Part shown: piece after piece, positions 41,899 to 49,372 of the stretch
Layout of the letters: each line of letters begins with the position of its first letter
Numbering within the stretch: position 1 is the stretch's first letter
Source of the DNA: M3007 sp032115775
Lineage (GTDB): Bacteria; Bacteroidota; Bacteroidia; Chitinophagales; Saprospiraceae
Reading direction: 5' to 3'
Assembly (NCBI GenBank): GCA_032115775.1
Contig: JAUMBL010000023.1
Coordinates: 1-64,000, forward strand
Length of the DNA stretch: 64,000 bases
Program-made: the position numbers and the translations under genes
Notes under the pieces: model-generated
The model's input: only the letters and a program-made list of their open reading frames with translations
Database searches by the model: none
What the model was told of the DNA's origin: nothing

Positions 41899-42078
41899 TA
41901 ACTGGTTAGCCTGAGACCGAATGGTTGACTTTATTTCAATAATATCCGTCCCGAAAGATCAAAAATACTTAACCGGCATGATAATATCTAGAATCATGTT
42001 ACCCCTTCGGGGTTTTAACGGCAAAATACCAACTGAGCTAGAATAATGTCACCCCTTCGGGGTTTGGCTAACCAGTTA
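41899..42078. mobile_element. Divergent MITE-like element (180 bp) with internal tandem hairpin repeats
   Basis: Termini TAACTGGTTAGCC (41899-41911) and GGCTAACCAGTTA (42066-42078) are perfect inverted repeats. They differ from TAACTACTTAGCC of the other copies at only two positions. The interior carries two ~50-bp-spaced direct units, TAGAATCATGTTACCCCTTC and TAGAATAATGTCACCCCTTC, each with an ACCCC-TTC-GGGGT hairpin. No TSD is visible. It fills the gap before the permease gene; 41850-42119 contains no gene. Confidence 0.6.
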
Positions 42079-42119
42079 CGATGTTTATTTGAGCGCCGCT
42101 CGCTCCTTTCCTGCTGTGT

Positions 42120-44651
42120 ATGTCTTTTATCCTGAAAATGGCTTGGCGCGACAGCCGCCGCAATCGCGCCCGCCTGCTGCTTTTTATCTCCGCAATTGTT
42201 GCGGGCATCGCTGCGCTGACGGCGGTCCGATCTTTTAGCTATAATCTCACCCGGGATATAGACCGCGAGGCCAAGGCGCTGCTCGGCGCCGATTTGCTGA
42301 TCGAGGGGAACCAACCCCTGCCCGACAGCCTGCTCGCGCGGGTGCAGTCCACCCCGGGCGTACAAACTGCGCGGGTACTCAACCTGCTCAGCATGGTCTA
42401 TTTTCCCAAAAGCGACGACACGCGTCTTACCCTGGTGCGTGCATCCGATCCCGGATATCCTTTTTTCGGCGCCTGGAAAACGACCCCCCAAAATGCCTGG
42501 AAAGCCTACCATGACGGCCAAAATGCCCTGTTGGAACACGGCCTGATGCTGCAATTCAAGGTGGCGCCCGGCGATTCGGTGCGTATCGGTACGCAAAATT
42601 TCCTCGTAACGGGCGATCTGCTCTCCCGACCCGGGCGGGCGGGCATCGGCTCGGCTATTGCGCCGGTCGCTCTGGTTCCGATTCGCTGGCTGGATTCTAC
42701 CGGACTGGTGCAAAAAGGCAGTCGCATTTGGTACCAATATTACTTTAAAATTCCCGATCCGCTTGCGCTCGACCGGCTCGTGCAGTCCTTGGATAAACCG
42801 CTGGAAGCGGCGAAACTCAGTTATGAAACGGTCGCCTCCAATAAACAGGACATCGGCAGGGCTTTCGGCAATGTGTCCTCGTTTCTCAATTTGGTCGGTT
42901 TTATTGCCTTGCTGCTCGGTTGTATAGGCGTGGCCGGCGCCGTGCACCTGTATATCAAAGATAAATTGCCCACCGTGGCGGTGCTCCGCTGTCTGGGCGT
43001 CGGTGGCATGCAAGCCTTTTATATTTACCTCACGCAGGTAGTCGCCATTGGCTTGATCGGTTCCGTGGTCGGCGTGGCGCTCGGCGCGTTTTTACAAAAA
43101 TTATTACCCTGGCTTGGTCGGGATTTGTTGCCGATCCAGGACGTACATACGGATATTTCTTGGCTTGCCGCCGGCCAGGGGATTATGCTCGGACTGGTCG
43201 TATCCGTATTGTTCGCCCTCGCGCCCTTGTCCGGCATCTTGCAGACCTCCCCTTTGCGCGCGTTGCGCGCTGCGTACGAGGAGGACCAGGCCGGCCGGCT
43301 GCGTTGGTCCTGGCGTTTGGCGATCTACGCGGCCGTTTTTCTTACGATCGGCGGATTTACCTGGTGGCTGACGGGCAATTGGCGGGAAACCTTGGCGTTT
43401 ATTGCCGGCATGTCGCTGGCTTTTGCTATTTTGTGGGGCGTGGCGTACGGACTAACCTTGCTGATCCGGCGCTATTTTCCGCAAACATGGCCCTATGTTT
43501 GGCGACAAAGCATCGCAAACCTGTTCCGGCCTGGCAACCAGACCGTCCTCCTGGTGGTTACCATCGGCCTGGGTACCATGCTGCTGTCCACCTTGTTTTT
43601 GATTCAAAATCTGCTGTTGCGCCAAGTGGCTTTTTCCGGAAGCGGCAATCAGCCCAATATGATACTGTTTGATATTCAGACCGATGCGCGCGATGCGGTG
43701 GCGGCTTTGGTGCGCGAGCAGGGCATGCCCGTCTTGCAGCAAGTGCCTATTGTCACCACCCGCATCGAGACGATCAACGGCCTGACCAAGCAACAGGTTC
43801 AGGCAGACAGCGCCGACGCGATTCGCAATTGGGTGTGGGATCGCGAATACCGCGTGACCTTTCGCGATACCCTCATCGAATCCGAAAAATTATTGGAAGG
43901 CGAATGGATCGGGCGGCATGTACCCGGCACGCCGGTCAAAATTTCCATTTCGGACGGTTTGCAGGACGCGATGAACGCCCGATTGGGCGACCGCATCGTG
44001 TTCAACGTCCACGGTACGCGCTTGGAGACTGAGGTCGGCAGCATTCGGAAGGTGGATTTTAATCGAATTCAGACTAATTTTCTGGTGGTATTTCCAACGG
44101 GCGTCCTGGAAGCCGCGCCGCAGTTTCACGTGCTGATTTCGCGGGTGGAGAACGCGGCGCAGTCGGCAGCCTTTCAATCCCGGTTAGTGCAGGCTTTCCC
44201 GACCGTTTCGGCCATAGACATCACGCAGATTTTGCAATCCGTGGAGGAGATTCTGACCAAAGTCTCTTTCGTGATTCGATTTATGGCCTTGTTCAGCATC
44301 CTGACGGGTTTGCTGGTGCTGATCAGTTCCATTTATCAGAGCAAATTTGCCCGTATCCGCGAGAGCGTGCTCCTGCGCACCCTGGGCGCTTCGCGCCGGC
44401 AGATCCGCTGGATCAACGGATTGGAATACGGCCTGGTGGGCGCCTTGGCCTGCACGGCGGGCATCGGCTTGTCGGTGGCGGGCGCTTGGGCGCTGGCCGA
44501 ATTCATTTTTAAAATCCCGTTTGGCGCCGATCCGCTTCCGTTGGCCGCAATTTTTGTTGTTATCACGGCTTTGACAGTCTTTCTCGGGCTGTTGAACAGC
44601 CGGGAGGTGGTGCGCAAGCCGCCTTTGGAGGTGTTGCGGGGGGAGAATTAG
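42120..44651 (+). CDS. ABC transporter permease, FtsX-like (two MacB/FtsX domains)
   Basis: 843 aa, membrane. The first helix is at ~15-40 (RLLLFISAIVAGIAAL). Then come a large periplasmic domain and a first trio of helices (~255-370: LVGFIALLLGCIGVAGAVHL). A second helix cluster lies at ~395-500, then another periplasmic domain, and FtsX helices at the end (FMALFSILTGLLVLISSIY, FVVITALTVFLGLL). The layout resembles YbbP-type permeases of lipoprotein/toxin-export transporters. The partner ATPase gene is usually directly upstream but is absent here; the only ABC ATPase seen (LptB) is unrelated. Substrate unknown. Start ATG at 42120 follows a weakly purine-rich leader. Confidence 0.85.
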   Translation: MSFILKMAWRDSRRNRARLLLFISAIVAGIAALTAVRSFSYNLTRDIDREAKALLGADLLIEGNQPLPDSLLARVQSTPGVQTARVLNLLSMVYFPKSDDTRLTLVRASDPGYPFFGAWKTTPQNAWKAYHDGQNALLEHGLMLQFKVAPGDSVRIGTQNFLVTGDLLSRPGRAGIGSAIAPVALVPIRWLDSTGLVQKGSRIWYQYYFKIPDPLALDRLVQSLDKPLEAAKLSYETVASNKQDIGRAFGNVSSFLNLVGFIALLLGCIGVAGAVHLYIKDKLPTVAVLRCLGVGGMQAFYIYLTQVVAIGLIGSVVGVALGAFLQKLLPWLGRDLLPIQDVHTDISWLAAGQGIMLGLVVSVLFALAPLSGILQTSPLRALRAAYEEDQAGRLRWSWRLAIYAAVFLTIGGFTWWLTGNWRETLAFIAGMSLAFAILWGVAYGLTLLIRRYFPQTWPYVWRQSIANLFRPGNQTVLLVVTIGLGTMLLSTLFLIQNLLLRQVAFSGSGNQPNMILFDIQTDARDAVAALVREQGMPVLQQVPIVTTRIETINGLTKQQVQADSADAIRNWVWDREYRVTFRDTLIESEKLLEGEWIGRHVPGTPVKISISDGLQDAMNARLGDRIVFNVHGTRLETEVGSIRKVDFNRIQTNFLVVFPTGVLEAAPQFHVLISRVENAAQSAAFQSRLVQAFPTVSAIDITQILQSVEEILTKVSFVIRFMALFSILTGLLVLISSIYQSKFARIRESVLLRTLGASRRQIRWINGLEYGLVGALACTAGIGLSVAGAWALAEFIFKIPFGADPLPLAAIFVVITALTVFLGLLNSREVVRKPPLEVLRGEN

Positions 44652-44661
44652 AAATCGTTGA

Positions 44662-44697
44662 TCACTACTTAGCCGGTCGCGACCGACTAAGTAGTGA
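44662..44697. repeat. Short copy of the TAACTnnTTAGCC family (36 bp palindrome)
   Basis: TCACTACTTAGCCGGTCG meets its complement with one mismatch. It consists only of the two terminal repeats, in the 54-bp gap between converging permease and GNAT genes, and probably works as a bidirectional terminator. No target duplication visible. Confidence 0.7.
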
Positions 44698-44705
44698 CAG
44701 GGTAA

Positions 44706-45149
44706 TTACATTTCGAACTTATACCGCGGACCGATTTTCACAAATCCCTCCCGTTCATAAAAATGCAGCGTTTTGTCGTATTCGTCGCCGGGGGTGGTCA
44801 CTTCGAGCCGCATCCAACCGCGTTCCGCCCCTACTTGCTTGCAGAAATCCAGCAGCATTTTTCCGACTCCTTCTGAGCGGTAAGACGGGACGACGTACAG
44901 TTCGTTGATTACGCCGATGACGCCCCCTGCGTAGAGTGCGACGGCTTCCACGACCGTGATAACACCCACGACATCCCCCTCGTCGTCCAATGCGAGCAGG
45001 GTGGAATGGCGGTCGTCGGCGTCAATTTCGGCAAAAATTTCGGCAATATCCGCCTCGTCGGGGGTATGACCGACTTCTTCGAAGAGGGCGGCGAGCAGGC
45101 GGGCGACCTCGGGGGTGTGGGATTCGTTCGCGATAACAAAAGAGATCAT
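44706..45149 (-). CDS. GNAT-family N-acetyltransferase
   Basis: 147 aa. GNAT fold with the acetyl-CoA motif A R-S-E-G-V-G-K (VVPSYRSEGVGKMLLDF), preceded by strand ITVVEAVALYAGG and followed by MRLEVTTPGDEYDKTLHFYE and the C-terminal GFVKIGP. It transfers an acetyl group from acetyl-CoA to an amine on an unknown small molecule or protein. Cytoplasmic. Convergent with the permease gene and divergent from the amino-acid dehydrogenase (gap 184 bp). Confidence 0.88.
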   Translation of the reverse strand: MISFVIANESHTPEVARLLAALFEEVGHTPDEADIAEIFAEIDADDRHSTLLALDDEGDVVGVITVVEAVALYAGGVIGVINELYVVPSYRSEGVGKMLLDFCKQVGAERGWMRLEVTTPGDEYDKTLHFYEREGFVKIGPRYKFEM

Positions 45150-45284
45150 GTTGTGGAAGTTTGCAGCTGTAAAAGTACTTTTTTATACAGGAAAAAACCA
45201 TGTCTAAACGCCCGGGTTCGCTGTGCCCGTACACGGGTTTCTGCGCGGGCAGTTTTTACTGTGGCATCCCGCAATCTTTTTTTC

Positions 45285-45292
45285 TACTTTTG
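45285..45292 (+). promoter_or_regulatory. Promoter -7 box TACTTTTG for the dehydrogenase gene
   Basis: An exact TAnnTTTG match, 41 bp before the ATG at 45334. Confidence 0.6.
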
Positions 45293-45333
45293 CGCCGATT
45301 TTTTTTGCCCTGCCAAAATAGATACCACGCAGT

Positions 45334-46572
45334 ATGGAAGATCTTTTACAAAAGTACAAAAATAAACAGCCGGAAGTCGTTTTTGAATGGCACGATGCCG
45401 AAACCGACGCCGAAGGCTGGATCGTCATCAACTCCCTGCGCGGCGGCGCGGCCGGCGGCGGCACGCGCATGCGCAAAGGCCTTACCCGCGACGAGGTGAC
45501 CTCCCTGGCTAAGGTCATGGAGATAAAATTCAGCGTGGCCGGTCCGGCGATCGGCGGCGCAAAAAGCGGCATCAATTTCGATCCGAACGATCCTCGCCGC
45601 ACCGAAGTGCTCCGGCGCTGGTACAAAGCCGTCCTGCCGCTCCTGAAAAATTATTACGGAACTGGTGGCGACTTGAACGTGGACGAGCTCAAAGACGTGA
45701 TCCCTATTACCGAAGCGCTCGGATTGTGGCATCCGCAGGAAGGCATCGTGCGCGGACACATCCAACCCAACGAAGGCCTGCAGATCAGCATCATCGGTCA
45801 ACTCCGCTACGGCTGCTCCAAAGTGGTGGAAGACCCCGCGTACCTGCCGGAGGGCGGCGCGCACAAGCAGGCCGTGGCCGACCTAATTACCGGTTTTGGG
45901 GTAGCGGAAGCCGTGCGCCATTTCTACGATCTTTACCATCGACGCGCCTCCGAAGGCAAAACGGCCATTATCCAGGGCTGGGGCAACGTCGCTTCCGCAG
46001 CAGCCGTCTATCTCGCCAACGCAGGCGTGAAAATTATCGGGATCATTGACCGAGAGGGCGGCCTGATCGTCCCGGAAGGTCTGCGGCTGGACGAGGTAAA
46101 ACAACTTTTCCACGATAAGCAGGGCAACAAACTCCACGCCCCCGGGCTGCTGCCTTTTCAAGAAGTTAATAACAACATCTGGTCCCTCGGCGCCGATATC
46201 TTTATCCCGGGCGCTGCGTCCAAACTCATCACGCCGGCGCAGGCCCAGGCGTTGCTGGACGGCGGCGTGGAGGTTATTTCCTGCGGCGCGAACGTGCCGT
46301 TTACCGACGACGACGTGTTTTTCGGGCCTACGGCAAAATACGTGGACGAACGTACGGCGCTGATCCCGGATTTCATCGCAAACTGCGGGATGGCCCGCGT
46401 TTTCGCCTATCTGATGCAGCCCAACGTGCTCGTGACCGACACCGCTATATTTGATGATATTTCTGCCACCATCCGCAATGCCCTCCGGGAAATAACCCAA
46501 ATAAGCCCCCAACCCAATAAAATTTCCGCCAACGGCGTATCCTTGGCATTAAAAAAACTTGGAATTTCTTAA
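45334..46572 (+). CDS. Glu/Leu/Phe/Val-type amino-acid dehydrogenase
   Basis: 412 aa. The N-terminal dimerisation/substrate domain (ELFV type) has catalytic-lysine motif AIGGAKSGI (~72-80, Lys at ~77), where glutamate dehydrogenases usually show GGxKGG. The Rossmann domain starts at ~210 (IIQGWGNVASAAAVYL). PNEGLQISIIGQLRYG and the C-terminal LIPDFIANCGMARVFAYLMQ fit the Bacteroidota branch of Glu/Leu/Phe/Val dehydrogenases. Reaction: NAD(P)-dependent reversible oxidative deamination of an amino acid; Leu/Val versus Glu cannot be decided. Cytoplasmic. Its promoter box is visible. Confidence 0.9.
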   Translation: MEDLLQKYKNKQPEVVFEWHDAETDAEGWIVINSLRGGAAGGGTRMRKGLTRDEVTSLAKVMEIKFSVAGPAIGGAKSGINFDPNDPRRTEVLRRWYKAVLPLLKNYYGTGGDLNVDELKDVIPITEALGLWHPQEGIVRGHIQPNEGLQISIIGQLRYGCSKVVEDPAYLPEGGAHKQAVADLITGFGVAEAVRHFYDLYHRRASEGKTAIIQGWGNVASAAAVYLANAGVKIIGIIDREGGLIVPEGLRLDEVKQLFHDKQGNKLHAPGLLPFQEVNNNIWSLGADIFIPGAASKLITPAQAQALLDGGVEVISCGANVPFTDDDVFFGPTAKYVDERTALIPDFIANCGMARVFAYLMQPNVLVTDTAIFDDISATIRNALREITQISPQPNKISANGVSLALKKLGIS

Positions 46573-46611
46573 ATAAACCGACGAAAATAATCAAGTGTTA
46601 ACAAAAAGTTC

Positions 46612-46619
46612 TACTTTTG
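46612..46619 (+). promoter_or_regulatory. Promoter -7 box TACTTTTG for the OmpA-family gene
   Basis: An exact TAnnTTTG match, 79 bp upstream of the ATG at 46699. The leader contains a GCGCTTG/CAAGCGC hairpin at 46635-46657. Confidence 0.6.
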
Positions 46620-46634
46620 CCTCCGTATGCTAAG

Positions 46635-46657
46635 GCGCTTGTGTAATAATCAAGCGC
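46635..46657 (+). promoter_or_regulatory. 5' UTR hairpin of the OmpA-family gene
   Basis: GCGCTTG (46635-46641) and CAAGCGC (46651-46657) form a 7-bp stem with a 9-nt loop, within ~20 nt of the predicted transcription start. It may protect the mRNA of an abundant outer-membrane protein. Confidence 0.4.
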
Positions 46658-46698
46658 TAACCGCAACTATTTTTTCATTTCTCTAAAGTATTGACCCT

Positions 46699-48105
46699 AT
46701 GTCAATGAGAAAATTAACACTTTCCATTCTATTCGTCAGCTGCTTCCTCGGCGCGCAGGCGCAGGACGCGTCCGCACCAGCCTATCGTTCGTTTACGCCG
46801 AAAGATAAAACCGAACTGGGTCTCGATCTCGGTACCGCTTTTGTTTCCGGCGATCTAGATGCCAAACTCGGCTTCGGCGCAGGTTTGCACCTGAGAAAAG
46901 CCCTCGACCACGCCTTCTCCGTCCGCTTGGGCGCTATGTATGCTACGGCAAAAAATGAAGGCGATGGAGAAACCTCCGAAACCTCCTCCTTCTCGGGCGG
47001 CGCGCAATTCGTCGTTACACTGAACAACCTTCGTTACGACAAACCCAGCCGCAAACTGCTCGTCAACGCTTTCGCAGGCGTAGGTGCGCAAAATGTCACC
47101 GGAAACCTGAACGGCGGCGACGATGAACTGTCCGATATGCTTGGCTATTTCGACTTCGGCGCAGGACTCGCCTACCGCATCAATCCGAAAATTAATATCG
47201 GACTGGAGTACACGGTCATGTCTCCTATGGGCGGCAGCGGCGACATGCTCGAAGGCAAAGAGGTCGGTATCCTCCGCGATTACATCCACTATCCGCACCT
47301 GAGCCTGAACTATAACCTCGGCAAGGCAGAGCGCAGCGAACCGCTGTACTGGGTAAATCCGATGGATCAGGTAGGCAAGGCCATCTCCGACCTGGAAGCG
47401 CGCCCCATCTATGACCCGACGGACACCGACAATGACGGCATCATTGACGCCATTGACGACGAAGACAACAGCCCGGCAGGCGCTAAAGTCGATACCCGCG
47501 GTAAAACGCTGGACAGCGACGGCGACAAAGTACCGGATTTCAAAGACAAAGAACCGCACTCGCCTCCGGGTTACTCGGTGGACGCAAACGGTGTTGCTCA
47601 AGTACCGAAGCCCAACTGGGTAACCGAGGCCGACGTAAATCGTATCGTGGACGCGAAACTGGCGAACTTCAAACTGCCCGCAAAAGGCGTTTCCGACTGG
47701 TTCCTCCCGATGGTGAACTTCGACCTGAACAACTACACGGTCAAACGCGCCGAATATGAAAAACTGTACCAGATCGCTCAAGTAGTTAAAAATAACCCGG
47801 ATATGCGCTTCGTCGTAACGGGCAACGCAGACCGCAGCGGCGGCGAAGCGTACAACTCGATGCTGTCGTACAATCGCGCAAAAGCGGCGGTCGAATTCCT
47901 CGTGAGCCAACACGGCGTATCCCGCGACCGCCTGCTGCTGAACTACGCCGGCGAAGGTAAAGCCATCATTGACACCAACACGGCAAACTACACCAACCGT
48001 CGCGTGGAATTCCGCGCCGCAAAAGACGGCGACAAAGAAATGGCGCGCCCGGAAGGTAAAGATGCCGGCACCGGCCGCTTCGAAGGCAATAAATCCGGCT
48101 ATTAA
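46699..48105 (+). CDS. OmpA-family outer membrane protein with TSP3-like linker
   Basis: 468 aa. Signal peptide (ends GAQAQD). An N-terminal 8-stranded-barrel-like region (~25-215; LGLDLGTAFVSGDLDAKLGF) is followed by a calcium-binding thrombospondin type 3-like linker (~238-295) with DPTDTDNDGIIDAIDDED and DSDGDKVPDFKDKE. The C-terminus is an OmpA-like peptidoglycan-binding domain (~335-450; GNADRSGGEAYNSMLSYNRA). It probably links the outer membrane to the cell wall and is abundant. Has own promoter and terminator. Confidence 0.92.
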   Translation: MSMRKLTLSILFVSCFLGAQAQDASAPAYRSFTPKDKTELGLDLGTAFVSGDLDAKLGFGAGLHLRKALDHAFSVRLGAMYATAKNEGDGETSETSSFSGGAQFVVTLNNLRYDKPSRKLLVNAFAGVGAQNVTGNLNGGDDELSDMLGYFDFGAGLAYRINPKINIGLEYTVMSPMGGSGDMLEGKEVGILRDYIHYPHLSLNYNLGKAERSEPLYWVNPMDQVGKAISDLEARPIYDPTDTDNDGIIDAIDDEDNSPAGAKVDTRGKTLDSDGDKVPDFKDKEPHSPPGYSVDANGVAQVPKPNWVTEADVNRIVDAKLANFKLPAKGVSDWFLPMVNFDLNNYTVKRAEYEKLYQIAQVVKNNPDMRFVVTGNADRSGGEAYNSMLSYNRAKAAVEFLVSQHGVSRDRLLLNYAGEGKAIIDTNTANYTNRRVEFRAAKDGDKEMARPEGKDAGTGRFEGNKSGY

Positions 48106-48130
48106 TTCAAACGAATTTTTCCGGTTGAAA

Positions 48131-48164
48131 ACAAGCGCCTCTCCGATTTCGGGGAGGCGCTTGT
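48131..48164 (+). terminator. Intrinsic terminator of the OmpA-family gene
   Basis: Stem ACAAGCGCCTC (48131-48141) with GAGGCGCTTGT (48154-48164) and a 12-nt loop, followed by TCGTTTAG. It lies 25 bp past the stop. Confidence 0.8.
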
Positions 48165-48177
48165 CGTTTAGTTGCCT

Positions 48178-48226
48178 GTAACTACTTAGCCGGTTGTGTC
48201 TCAGACACAACCGGCTAAGTAGTTAC
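48178..48226. repeat. MITE-like family copy, 49-bp near-perfect palindrome
   Basis: A 24-bp arm (GTAACTACTTAGCCGGTTGTG...) and its exact complement surround a single C. Flanking 8-mers AGTTGCCT (48170-48177) and AAATGCCT (48227-48234) agree at 6/8 positions, perhaps a decayed target duplication. Lies right after the OmpA terminator. Confidence 0.75.
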
Positions 48227-48340
48227 AAATGCCTGCCCCATCCGATATACTAAAACCGCCGCCATCCGCGTTTTTTCTTAATAAACCGTTTCTAATTTTT
48301 CACCCGCCATACCCGCCGGCATCTACTCGTCGCCCCCGCT

Positions 48341-49183
48341 ATGCGCCGTCTAAAAAAATCCCTGCTTTTCCTATCGTTCTTTGCTTTGGCGTTTACGTTG
48401 CCCCAAACGCCCGAGGGCATCGGACAAACCGCGCCGGACAGCACCGCCGCCGCGGAATCTTTCCAGTCCGGCGAGGAAATCACCTATAAAATATACTACA
48501 ACTGGAACTTCGTCTGGCTGCCCGCCGGCGAAGTCCGCTTCAAAGTGTTAGACGAAGGCGAAACCTATCATTTCCAGGCGACGGGCAAGACCTACGCCTC
48601 TTATGAGTGGTTTTTTAAAGCGCGGGACACGTACGACTCCTGGGTGGACAAAAAAACGCTGCTGCCGGTCTATTCCGAACGGGAAATAAATGAAGGCAGC
48701 TACTCCATTTTTGAAAAAATAAAATACAACCAAGACGGTAAAAGAACGACCGTGTGGCGCGCCGACCACCGCGGTGCGGAGGAAACAAAAACCGAGCACG
48801 TCCTGAAAAATCCCGTGCACGATATTTTGTCCAGTCTGTATTATTTGCGCAGCCTAGATTTGGCCTCCAAAGGGCAGGGCGCTGCGCAACCTTTCACCGT
48901 CTTTATGGATAAAGAAGAGTACCCGCTCAAAATGCGCTTTTTGGGTAAAGAAAGCCGTAAAAAAGTGCATGGAATGGGCCACTACCGAGCGCAAAAATTC
49001 CAGCCGGATATCATCGCCGGCAATGTCTTCAGCGAAGAAGCCAAAATGACCGTTTGGGTGTCCGATGACCAAAACCGCATCCCCGTCCTGATCGAATCCC
49101 CCGTGTCGGTCGGCTCTGTACAAGTCGTGCTGAAAAACTATAAAGGCCTGAAATTCGATTTTACAGCGGCGCAAAAGGAATAG
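48341..49183 (+). CDS. DUF3108 domain exported protein
   Basis: 280 aa. Signal peptide (residues ~1-28; LLFLSFFALAFTLPQTPEG). The rest matches DUF3108: FQSGEEITYKIYYNWNFVWL, AGEVRFKVLDEGETYHFQA, and then DSWVDKKTLLPVYSEREI, with VWVSDDQNRIPVLIESPVSV at the C-terminus. Function unknown, probably periplasmic or outer membrane. The TAG stop (49181-49183) overlaps a TAGTAGTTAC sequence shared with MITE ends. The insertion copy at 49202 follows. The start at 48341 suits the signal peptide. Confidence 0.85.
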   Translation: MRRLKKSLLFLSFFALAFTLPQTPEGIGQTAPDSTAAAESFQSGEEITYKIYYNWNFVWLPAGEVRFKVLDEGETYHFQATGKTYASYEWFFKARDTYDSWVDKKTLLPVYSEREINEGSYSIFEKIKYNQDGKRTTVWRADHRGAEETKTEHVLKNPVHDILSSLYYLRSLDLASKGQGAAQPFTVFMDKEEYPLKMRFLGKESRKKVHGMGHYRAQKFQPDIIAGNVFSEEAKMTVWVSDDQNRIPVLIESPVSVGSVQVVLKNYKGLKFDFTAAQKE

Positions 49184-49201
49184 TAGTTACATTGTCAAAT
49201 T

Positions 49202-49278
49202 GTAACTACTTAGCCGGCTCGCCGTCTGGCAAAAAATGGGTCCTTTTTTGTCTCAGACGCGACCGGCTAAGTAGTTAC
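49202..49278. mobile_element. MITE-like element with perfect 8-bp target duplication (77 bp)
   Basis: Inverted termini GTAACTACTTAGCCGG / CCGGCTAAGTAGTTAC enclose a shortened form of the 614-774 interior. The flanks are GTCAAATT at 49194-49201 and again at 49279-49286, touching the element on both sides: a perfect 8-bp direct repeat. Between the DUF3108 gene and ftsK. Confidence 0.75.
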
Positions 49279-49311
49279 GTCAAATTTATAGACATTCTCC
49301 CGTTTTGGCCG

Positions 49312-49319
49312 TATTTTTG
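49312..49319 (+). promoter_or_regulatory. Promoter -7 box TATTTTTG for ftsK
   Basis: An exact TAnnTTTG match, 53 bp before the ATG at 49373 and 33 bp downstream of the MITE end. Confidence 0.55.
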
Positions 49320-49372
49320 CCGGACAACCTGCCCGGAAAGCGATCAACCGGGTATCGGCTAAGACATCCTAT

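Noticed and set aside
46855..48210. 451-aa minus-strand ORF opposite the OmpA gene
   Set aside because: Antisense shadow of a clear OmpA-family gene.
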